From: Gemmatimonadota bacterium
Lineage (GTDB): Bacteria; Gemmatimonadota; Gemmatimonadetes; Gemmatimonadales; GWC2-71-9
DNA length: 5,554 nt
Reading direction: 5' to 3'
NCBI GenBank assembly: GCA_003220905.1
Contig: QHTS01000311.1
Location: forward strand, 1-5,554
The notes below the pieces were generated by a model that was not told the DNA's origin, did not search any database, and saw only the letters and a program-made list of their open reading frames with translations. Position numbers and translations under genes: made by a program. Below, piece after piece: positions 1-5,554 of the stretch. Every line of letters begins with the position of its first letter. Position 1 is the first letter of the stretch.

Positions 1-364
1 GAGCGGCTGGTTCCAACGGCAGATCGCGCGCTCCGCGGAGCAGTTCCAGCGCGATGTCGAAGCCGGCGGTCGCGTCCTGGTCGGGGTGAACGACTACCTG
101 AGCGCGGACGACCACCCCGTCGAGATCCTCAAGGTTTCTGATGACGCCGAGGAGGGTCAGCGACGCCGCCTCGGGCGACTGCGGGCCGAGCGCGACAACG
201 CCCTCGTCGCCGAGCGGCTCGAGGCGTTGCGCCGGGCGGCCGTCGCCGACCGCAACGTGATCGGCCCGATGCTCGACTGCGCCCGCGCCTACTGCACCCT
301 CTACGAGATCCGGCACGCCCTCGAGAGCGTCTACGGCGCCTACCGCGAGCCGGTATTCTTCTAG
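1..364 (+). CDS. mcmA1: Methylmalonyl-CoA mutase, catalytic (large) subunit, C-terminal end (5' truncated)
   Basis: This is the last 120 residues of the catalytic chain of adenosylcobalamin-dependent methylmalonyl-CoA mutase, which interconverts methylmalonyl-CoA and succinyl-CoA in the cytoplasm. The reading frame is open from base 2, so the gene begins left of the window; the internal ATG-like GTG codons near 86 are not starts. Visible family hallmarks are GWFQRQIARSAEQFQ near the left edge, then RVLVGVNDYLS, a charged linker (EEGQRRRLGRLRAERDN), and the terminal helix pair ending in VYGAYREPVFF. The chain stops there without a B12-binding domain, so this is the split form of the enzyme; the missing domain is encoded at 1480-1896. 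A three-base gap separates its TAG from the next ATG. Family assignment is confident; the catalytic TIM-barrel residues lie outside the window and cannot be checked. Confidence 0.95.
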   Translation, partial: SGWFQRQIARSAEQFQRDVEAGGRVLVGVNDYLSADDHPVEILKVSDDAEEGQRRRLGRLRAERDNALVAERLEALRRAAVADRNVIGPMLDCARAYCTLYEIRHALESVYGAYREPVFF

Positions 365-367
365 GCC

Positions 368-1480
368 ATGGCCGCACTGCCGATGTCCGCCAACGAGAGC
401 GCGGTGCGCGCCGCCGTCGAGCGGCTGTCGCGCGTCCAGTCCGGCGCGTATCACGTCGTGTCGTGCTACTTGAAACTCGAGCCCCGAGACAAGACCCGCG
501 GCAAGTACCTCATCAAGATCAAGAACCGCATCCGCGCAGCCCTCGCCACCCTGGGGCGCCAGGACCTCGAGCGCGCCCTCCGGGCCCAGGTGACGGCGGA
601 CCTGGAGCGCGTGCAGGATTACTTCGGGGAGCCGACGCGCCTGCCGCCGGCGCGCGGGATCGCGCTGTTTGCGTGCGGCGCGCTCGACCTGTTCGAGGTG
701 CTCCCGCTTCCTCACGTCCACCGCTCGCGACTCGCGGTTGCGCCCGTGCCCCTAGTGCGGGAGCTCGTGGCGCTCGAGGAGGAATTCGGCACCATCCTCG
801 TCGCCGCGTGCGACCGCACCAGCGCGCGGTTCTTCGAGGTGACGGCCTATGACGTCGTGGAGCTGCCCAGCCTGACCGCGGAGGCGACGCGACCGGGGAA
901 GTTCCACGGCGAGCGGCAGGCGAAGCGGGGAAACATGCTCGCGGGCGGCTTCGGCGAGCACAACTATCACATGCGCATCCGGGAGGAGCGGCAGCGACAA
1001 CACGCGCAAGTGGCGGACCGCATGTTCCAGATTCACACCCAGCGGCCGCTCGCCGGGCTCGTGGTCGCCGGCATCGGCGTGGACGCGGCGGCCCTGCTAC
1101 CGCACCTGCACACGTACCTCCACGATCTCGTGCTCGGCGTGGTGCGCCTGAACCCCAAGCACGTCACGGCGGCTGAAGTGCGCGAAGCGGCGCTCGCCTT
1201 GCGCGAGGAGCGCGAGCGCGCCTGGGAGCGCGCGCACGCCGAGGCCGTGCGTGAGGGTGTGGGCACCGGCTGGGCGGTGAACGGCATCGAGCCGGCGCTC
1301 AAAGGACTCCAGCGCGGCCAGGTGCGCACGCTGCTCGCCGACGGGCAGGACGACGATCTCCACATCGACGATGCCATCGAGGAGGCCCTCGCCCAGCGCG
1401 TCCAGGTCGACGTCGTGTACGACGAGCGGGCGCGCCGCGTCGTGGACGGGCTCGCCGGCCTGCTGCGGTTTCGCCGCTGA
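368..1480 (+). CDS. Bacterial eRF1/Pelota-like (baeRF-type) protein
   Basis: A 370-residue cytoplasmic protein that I assign to the bacterial release-factor-like (baeRF) group related to eRF1, Pelota and Vms1. Seen: an N-terminal alpha/beta segment (1-90); GIALFACGALDLFEVLPLP (97-115); a domain-2-like RNase H-fold stretch with TILVAACDRTSARFFEV (142-158); AGGFGEHNYHMRIREE (192-207), which aligns with the GGQ loop and following helix of eRF1; and a domain-3-like end, with GIEPALKGLQRGQVRTLL (306-323) then IDDAIEEALAQ (333-343) and GLAGLLRF (361-368). The loop has Phe195 where eRF1 has the catalytic Gln. Only three cysteines occur (33, 103, 148), so the zinc ribbon many relatives carry between LL and the last helix is absent. 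It lies between the two mutase subunit genes. ATG 368 is chosen; ATG 383 is an alternative and neither has a clear ribosome site. A role in ribosome rescue or peptidyl-tRNA hydrolysis is inference, and activity is doubtful. Confidence 0.75.
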   Translation: MAALPMSANESAVRAAVERLSRVQSGAYHVVSCYLKLEPRDKTRGKYLIKIKNRIRAALATLGRQDLERALRAQVTADLERVQDYFGEPTRLPPARGIALFACGALDLFEVLPLPHVHRSRLAVAPVPLVRELVALEEEFGTILVAACDRTSARFFEVTAYDVVELPSLTAEATRPGKFHGERQAKRGNMLAGGFGEHNYHMRIREERQRQHAQVADRMFQIHTQRPLAGLVVAGIGVDAAALLPHLHTYLHDLVLGVVRLNPKHVTAAEVREAALALREERERAWERAHAEAVREGVGTGWAVNGIEPALKGLQRGQVRTLLADGQDDDLHIDDAIEEALAQRVQVDVVYDERARRVVDGLAGLLRFRR

Positions 1481-1896
1481 TGCCCGGCTCGAAGCGCCCC
1501 ATCCGGGTGCTGGTCGCCAAGCCCGGCCTGGACGGGCACGACCGCGGCGCGAAGGTCGTGGCCACGGCGCTCCGCGACGCTGGGATGGAGGTCATCTACA
1601 CCGGGTTGCACCAGACCCCCGAGATGATCGCGCAGGCGGCCATCCAGGAGGACGTCGACGTGGTAGGCCTGTCGATCCTCTCGGGCGCTCACCTGACCCT
1701 GTTCCCACGCGTCAAGCAGCTGCTGGTCGCCGCCGGACGCGACGACGTGCTGGTGACGGGCGGCGGGATCATCCCTCCGGAAGACGCCGAGGCGCTGCGC
1801 AAGCAGGGCATTGGCCGGCTGTTCGGCCCCGGCACTCCGACATCCGACCTCGTGAAATACATCGAAGAATGGGCGGCGGAACATGTCTCAGCCTGA
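1480..1896 (+). CDS. mcmA2: Methylmalonyl-CoA mutase, B12-binding (small) subunit
   Basis: A 138-residue stand-alone cobalamin-binding domain with a Rossmann-like fold that carries adenosylcobalamin for the mutase and pairs with the catalytic subunit at the left edge. The signature is complete: GLDGHDRG (16-23) holds the DxHxxG motif, whose His20 is the lower axial cobalt ligand in this family; LSILSGAH (64-71) is the SxL-type loop contacting the nucleotide tail; VTGGGIIP (92-99) is the glycine loop; and FGPGTPTSDL (115-124) is the usual end of the domain. Length matches known free-standing subunits (about 130-140 residues). The start ATG shares its A with the TGA of the preceding gene (TGATG), so translation is probably coupled. 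There is no Shine-Dalgarno sequence just upstream, where the bases are the 3' end of the previous gene. Confidence 0.95.
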   Translation: MPGSKRPIRVLVAKPGLDGHDRGAKVVATALRDAGMEVIYTGLHQTPEMIAQAAIQEDVDVVGLSILSGAHLTLFPRVKQLLVAAGRDDVLVTGGGIIPPEDAEALRKQGIGRLFGPGTPTSDLVKYIEEWAAEHVSA

Positions 1897-1897
1897 C

Positions 1898-1925
1898 ACA
1901 CTCCGCATGCCGCACTCCGCATTCG
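1898..1925 (+). repeat. Four-unit heptamer tandem repeat, consensus GCAYTCC
   Basis: The bases read as four consecutive 7-mers: ACACTCC, GCATGCC, GCACTCC, GCATTCG. Viewed as two 14-mers, they share the perfect 10-base direct repeat CACTCCGCAT at 1899-1908 and 1913-1922. The block fills nearly all of the 32-base gap between the B12-binding gene and the TTG chosen for the carboxyltransferase. Similar short GCAYTCC-like heptamer tracts occur between genes in several environmental phyla, in my general recollection; I cannot count copies from this window. Its 28-bp length is not a multiple of three. Confidence 0.7.
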
Positions 1926-1928
1926 CCT

Positions 1929-3509
1929 TTGAGCCGTCTTAAGACCCTGACCGCGGAGTACCGCGAGCTCAAGGCGCGCCTCGAGCAGGGCGGCGGGCCC
2001 GACAAGGTGCGCCGCCAGCACGAGCAGGGGAAGCTGACGGCCCGCGAGCGGGTCGAAGCCTTGCTCGACCAGGGCGCGACCTGGTTCGAAATCGGCCTGC
2101 TGGTCGCGTCCGACCAGTACGACGGGCAGGCGCCGGGGGCGGGCGTCGTCACGGGTCTGGGGCGGATCGCCGGCCGGCCGGTGGTGGTGGTGGCGAACGA
2201 CGCCACTGTGAAGGCGGGCTCCTGGTGGCCGGAGACGATCAAGAAGATGCTCCGCGCCCAGGAGATCGCGATGCGCCAGCGCATCCCGATCGTGTATCTC
2301 GTGGACTCGGCCGGCGTGAATCTCCCCTACCAGGGGGGCGTCTTCCCCGGCCAGTACGGCGCGGCGCGGATCTTCTACTACAACGCGATCATGCGACACT
2401 ACCTCCGCGTGCCGCAGATCGCCGCGGTCATGGGACCGTGCATCGCGGGCGGGGCGTACCTGCCCGCCCTGTCGGATGTGATCTTCATGGTCGAAGGCAC
2501 GTCGTTCATGGGGTTGGGGGGCCCGAACCTCGTGAAGGGCGCGACGGGGCAGACGGTGGACGCGGAATCGCTGGGCGGCGCGGCGACGCACACCGCGGTG
2601 AGCGCGGTGGCGCATTATCGCGCGAAGGACGATCGTGAGTGCGTGGCGCGCATGCGGGACTACGTGGCGCGCCTGCCGCGTATGCTCCGGCCTCCCGCGC
2701 CGGGCGGCAAGCCCAAGCGCAGTCCTAAAGAGCTGTACGACCTGCTACCGTCGGACCACCGCATGAGCTACGACGTCCGCGCGGTGCTCGAGTGCGTGCT
2801 CGACGCGGGAAAGCTGGACGAGTTCCAACCCGATCTCGCACCCGAGATGATCTGCGCTCACGGCGCCCTCGAAGGCCGCACCGTCGCGCTGATCGCCAAC
2901 TCGCGCGGCGTCATCAAAAGCAGGAAGGGCCGAGGGGAGCCGGCATCCCCGAAGATCGGGGGAATCATCTATACCGAGAGCGCCGAGAAGGTGGCCTACT
3001 TCATCGAGAACGCCGACCGCGAGCGGATCCCCCTCCTGTTTGTCCAGGACGTGTCGGGGTTCATGGTCGGCACCGAAGCGGAGCACTCCGGAATCATCCG
3101 TGCGGGGGCGCGCTTCGTGGAGGCGATGGCGACGGCGACAGTGCCCAAGCTCGTGCTCACCGTGAACCATGCCTCGGGAGCCGGCTACTACGCGATGGCG
3201 GGGCAGGGCTTCGATCCCGACTTCATCGTCTCGTGGCCGACCGGACGGATGGGCGTGATGGAAGGCGAGTCGGCGATCCAGGCGGTCTTCGGGAATGATG
3301 CGGCGAAGCCGGAAAATGCCCCCGCCGTCGACGCGATGCGCGCGGACTACGAGCATCAGCTCGACGCCAGATTCGCCGCCGCCCGCGGCTTTGTGGACGC
3401 GATCGTCCTCCCGGAAGAAACCCGCGAGACGCTCGCGTTCCTCCTCGAGGCGTCTGGCGAATTCACCGGCCCACACATCGGGGCCTTCGTGCTGCCGAGT
3501 CAACCATGA
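1929..3509 (+). CDS. Biotin-dependent acyl-CoA carboxylase, carboxyltransferase (beta) subunit
   Basis: A 526-residue carboxyltransferase of the propionyl-/methylcrotonyl-CoA carboxylase family, moving carboxylate from carboxybiotin to an acyl-CoA. N-terminal crotonase-fold half: GGG (21-23), HEQGKLTARERV (31-42), YDGQAPGAGVVTG (64-76), VANDATVKAGSWWP (88-101), GPCIAGGAYLPALSD (169-183, the AGG turn). C-terminal half: YDVRAVLECVLD (281-292), PLLFVQDVSGFMVG (368-381), NHASGAGYYAMAG (413-425) and GVMEGESA (442-449). YDGxAPGAG and VANDATVK point to methylcrotonyl-CoA-type subunits, while LYDLLPSDHRMSYDVR and an insert at 328-345 recall glutaconyl-CoA decarboxylase alpha; next to mutase genes, propionyl-CoA is the expected substrate. 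Start: TTG 1929 gives the usual family N-terminus, MSRLKTL. In-frame ATG 1869 would give 546 residues but overlaps the B12 gene and translates the heptamer repeat; CTG 1947 and GTG 2007 are less likely. No biotin carboxylase gene is visible. Confidence 0.92.
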   Translation: MSRLKTLTAEYRELKARLEQGGGPDKVRRQHEQGKLTARERVEALLDQGATWFEIGLLVASDQYDGQAPGAGVVTGLGRIAGRPVVVVANDATVKAGSWWPETIKKMLRAQEIAMRQRIPIVYLVDSAGVNLPYQGGVFPGQYGAARIFYYNAIMRHYLRVPQIAAVMGPCIAGGAYLPALSDVIFMVEGTSFMGLGGPNLVKGATGQTVDAESLGGAATHTAVSAVAHYRAKDDRECVARMRDYVARLPRMLRPPAPGGKPKRSPKELYDLLPSDHRMSYDVRAVLECVLDAGKLDEFQPDLAPEMICAHGALEGRTVALIANSRGVIKSRKGRGEPASPKIGGIIYTESAEKVAYFIENADRERIPLLFVQDVSGFMVGTEAEHSGIIRAGARFVEAMATATVPKLVLTVNHASGAGYYAMAGQGFDPDFIVSWPTGRMGVMEGESAIQAVFGNDAAKPENAPAVDAMRADYEHQLDARFAAARGFVDAIVLPEETRETLAFLLEASGEFTGPHIGAFVLPSQP

Positions 3510-5554
3510 GATCGCGCTACATCCCGCTGCTGCTCGTCGCGCTCACGGCCCGCTGCGGTAGCTCCGCCCCGCCGCCGGCCACTCGACCGACGCCGGCCCC
3601 GCCCGCGGCCCCCCCCGTGCCACCGCCGGCGTCGCAACCCAACGCCCCGACCGCAACGGGCGTCGCGAGCCGGCTCCCCATTCTGCCGCCGGCGCGCGCG
3701 CTGCTCGTCGGGCTGATGCCCCTCCACAGCGCGGGCGTCGACGACTTCCGCGCGAAGCACCCCACCTACGATGGGCGCGGCGTGCTGATCGGCATTCTCG
3801 ACACGGGCGTGGACCCGGGCGTAGACGGCCTGATCGTCACCAGCACGGGCGCGCCCAAGATGCTCGACGTGCGGGATTTCTCGGGTGAGGGAGTGGTCCG
3901 GCTCGCGCCCGTCACCCCGACGGGGGACGGCACCGTCTCGATCGCCGGCCGGGCGCTCTCCGGCGCCGGCCGGATCGGGCGGCTCACGACCGCGACCACG
4001 TGGTATGCCGGCGTGCTGGCGGAGCGCCCACTCGGGAAGGTGCCCGGCGCCGATCTGAACGGTGATGGGACCAACAGCGACAACTTTCCCGTAATCGTGG
4101 TGAAGGCGACGGACGGCTGGGTCGCGTTCATCGACACGAACCTGGACGGCTCGTTCGAGGACGAGATGCCGCTGCACGACTACCGCCAGGGCCGCGAGGC
4201 GATCGCGCTTGGCACCAAGCCGATCACACTGGCCGCCAACTTCGGCGAAGTGAGCGGCGTGCCCACGCTCGCCTTCGTGTTCGACAACAACGCCCACGGC
4301 ACGCATGTCGCCGGCATCGCCGCGGGGCACAATCTGTTCGACGTCGCCGGCTTCGACGGCGTGGCACCGGGCGCGCAGCTGCTCGGGCTGAAGATCGCGA
4401 ACGACGCGCGGGGCGGGATCTCGATGACGGGCAGCATCCAGCACGCGATGGAGTACGCCGCTCGCTTCGCGGAGCAGCGGAACCTGCCGCTCGTGTTGAA
4501 TCTGAGCTGGGGTATCGGCAACGAGCCCGGCGAGCGCGCCGTCATCGACTCGATCGTCAATGCGTTTATCATCGCCCATCCGGGGATCGTGTTCGCGATC
4601 AGCGCCGGGAACGACGGGCCCGGTCTTTCCACCGTGGGCCTGCCCGGCTCGGCCGACCTCGCCGTCTCCGTGGGCGCGACGCTGCCGGGGATCTACGTCC
4701 CGCTCGAGGAGGATGGTGCGGCGCCGGTGGCGGCGGACTTCGTCGGCTCGTTCAGCGGGCGCGGCGGTCGGTTCGGGAAGCCCGACGTGCTCGCGCCGGG
4801 GTGGGCCTTCTCGACCGTTCCCTCGTTCGACACCGGGAACGAGATCAAGGCCGGCACGAGCATGTCGGCCCCTTATGTGGCCGGCTTGGCGGCGTGCCTC
4901 ATATCGGCCGTGGCGCAGGAGGGGCGCAAGCCGGACGGCGCCGAGGTGAGCGCCGCGCTCCGGGCCGCCGCCGCCGGCCTGCCCGGCGCGAGCGTACTCG
5001 ACCAGGGGGCCGGCGTGCCGCAGCTCGAGCGGGCGTACCGTTGGCTGCTCGCCGGACATCAGGGCTCCGGCTACAGCGTGCGCGCGACCAGCGGTGGGGG
5101 GTCGGCCGCCTTCCGGCGCGACGGCTTGGCGGGCCCGGGTGACACGGTCGAAACGTTCCGAGCGAGACACGTCACCGGACTCCGGGTTGCACGGTTCTCG
5201 TTGAAGAGCGACGCCTCGTGGCTGTCCGCCCCCGCGACGCTGTCGGCGGGATCCCGTGAGACCGAGATCCCGCTGACCTACTCCGCTCCCGCGCTCGCAG
5301 CGCCGGGCGTGTACGTGGGAACGGTGACCGCCTGGAATCCCAGCGATGCGCTCGCCGGCCCGCTGTTCCGGCTCGTCAACGTCGTGGCCGTCCCGTACGA
5401 CCTCGCGGATAACCCCCTGTCGGACGAGCGGCGCACGATCGGCGCCGGCCAGGTGCGCCGGTACTTTCTGCGCGTGGCGCCGCCGGGCGCCACCCTGGTA
5501 GCCACGGTCACGCTCGCCGATTCCGGGCAACAGACCGCCAAGGCGATCCTGTAC
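3506..5554 (+). CDS. Exported subtilisin-like (S8) protease, tripeptidyl-peptidase II family, 3' truncated
   Basis: The frame is open from ATG 3506 to the window edge (683 residues, no stop). Seen: a short signal-like start (Arg2, Arg4, hydrophobic 5-15, Cys17); a Pro/Ala-rich linker (21-48); HPTYDGRGVLIGILDTGVDP (85-104) with catalytic Asp99; NNAHGTHVAGIAAG (261-274) with His264; SAGNDGPGLSTVG (366-378) with oxyanion Asn369; and AGTSMSAPYVAG (449-460) with Ser452. The 165-residue Asp-His spacing is far longer than in subtilisin and is typical of TPPII (human D44, H264, S449). The region after the catalytic domain also follows TPPII: SDASWLSAP (568-576), AGPLFRLVNVVAVPYDL (617-633) and GQVRRYFLRVAPPGATL (648-664), corresponding to its Ig-like and next beta domains. 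TPPII releases N-terminal tripeptides; eukaryotic TPPII is a large cytosolic complex, whereas this one looks exported. Cys17 follows LTAR, a poor lipobox, so lipoprotein status is uncertain. The start overlaps the carboxyltransferase stop as ATGA. Confidence 0.9.
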   Translation, partial: MRSRYIPLLLVALTARCGSSAPPPATRPTPAPPAAPPVPPPASQPNAPTATGVASRLPILPPARALLVGLMPLHSAGVDDFRAKHPTYDGRGVLIGILDTGVDPGVDGLIVTSTGAPKMLDVRDFSGEGVVRLAPVTPTGDGTVSIAGRALSGAGRIGRLTTATTWYAGVLAERPLGKVPGADLNGDGTNSDNFPVIVVKATDGWVAFIDTNLDGSFEDEMPLHDYRQGREAIALGTKPITLAANFGEVSGVPTLAFVFDNNAHGTHVAGIAAGHNLFDVAGFDGVAPGAQLLGLKIANDARGGISMTGSIQHAMEYAARFAEQRNLPLVLNLSWGIGNEPGERAVIDSIVNAFIIAHPGIVFAISAGNDGPGLSTVGLPGSADLAVSVGATLPGIYVPLEEDGAAPVAADFVGSFSGRGGRFGKPDVLAPGWAFSTVPSFDTGNEIKAGTSMSAPYVAGLAACLISAVAQEGRKPDGAEVSAALRAAAAGLPGASVLDQGAGVPQLERAYRWLLAGHQGSGYSVRATSGGGSAAFRRDGLAGPGDTVETFRARHVTGLRVARFSLKSDASWLSAPATLSAGSRETEIPLTYSAPALAAPGVYVGTVTAWNPSDALAGPLFRLVNVVAVPYDLADNPLSDERRTIGAGQVRRYFLRVAPPGATLVATVTLADSGQQTAKAILY

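Noticed and set aside
1371..1928. Upstream extension of the carboxyltransferase frame back to ATG 1371 (712 residues)
   Set aside because: The added part overlaps the end of the release-factor-like gene and the whole B12-binding gene and translates to Arg/Pro-rich sequence without family similarity; it is an open shadow frame.
1896..1928. The intergenic heptamer tract as a CRISPR fragment or terminator
   Set aside because: Units are only 7 bases with no spacers, and there is no hairpin followed by a T run.
1883..1942. A 19-codon reading frame from ATG 1883
   Set aside because: It is mostly heptamer repeat and ends at once; it is better explained as the displaced original start of the carboxyltransferase than as a small gene.
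1033..2615. Long minus-strand frames opposite the mutase B12 gene and the carboxyltransferase
   Set aside because: They are low-complexity antisense frames of strongly supported genes on the plus strand.
2225..3561. Plus-strand +1/+2 frames inside the carboxyltransferase gene
   Set aside because: They are Arg-rich out-of-frame readings without motifs, produced by high GC at third positions.
3540..3660. Pro-rich stretch at the start of the protease as a frameshifted or non-coding leader
   Set aside because: The same frame runs unbroken from the ATGA overlap through the signal segment and linker into the catalytic Asp motif, so it is best read as a genuine linker.
3500..5530. A 676-residue open frame on the minus strand opposite the protease
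   Set aside because: It is rich in Arg, Gly, Ala and His with no recognisable motif, as expected for the antisense of a GC-rich gene, and the plus strand encodes a complete catalytic triad with TPPII-like order.

Overview
The window is a densely packed, all-plus-strand operon from a GC-rich bacterium (third codon positions are almost all G or C). It reads, in order: methylmalonyl-CoA mutase catalytic subunit (3' end only), a bacterial eRF1/Pelota-like (baeRF-type) protein, the separate B12-binding subunit of methylmalonyl-CoA mutase, a biotin-dependent acyl-CoA carboxylase carboxyltransferase subunit, and a tripeptidyl-peptidase II-like subtilase with an N-terminal export signal (5' part only; it runs off the right edge). 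The base composition, the split mutase and a short heptamer repeat of the GCAYTCC kind are compatible with Gemmatimonadota or a similar environmental phylum. This is a guess from general familiarity, not a demonstrated assignment.

Layout: 1-364 mutase large subunit; 3-base gap; 368-1480 release-factor-like protein; 1-base stop/start overlap; 1480-1896 B12-binding subunit; 32-base gap that is almost entirely a four-unit heptamer repeat (1898-1925); 1929-3509 carboxyltransferase with a likely TTG start; 4-base ATGA overlap; 3506-5554 protease. No intergenic space exceeds 32 bases, and I see no terminator, promoter, tRNA, IS element or CRISPR. None of the four visible starts has a convincing Shine-Dalgarno sequence, so translational coupling is likely.

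Biology: the carboxyltransferase would make the biotin-dependent C-C bond (propionyl-CoA to methylmalonyl-CoA by context, although its sequence looks closer to methylcrotonyl-CoA carboxylase beta subunits). The two-subunit mutase then converts methylmalonyl-CoA to succinyl-CoA. The biotin carboxylase/BCCP subunit, the epimerase and the MeaB-type chaperone are not in the window. The exported peptidase, coupled to the carboxylase gene, suggests peptide or amino-acid catabolism (Val, Ile, Met, Thr and perhaps Leu) feeding this route; that link is inference.

The points most worth a second look are the release-factor-like gene placed between the two mutase subunit genes, with an altered GGQ-like loop and no zinc ribbon; the 28-bp heptamer block that seems to have knocked the original carboxyltransferase start out of frame; and the secreted, proline-linker-bearing TPPII homologue, whose gene is easily overlooked because it is open to the window end and has a long antisense shadow ORF.
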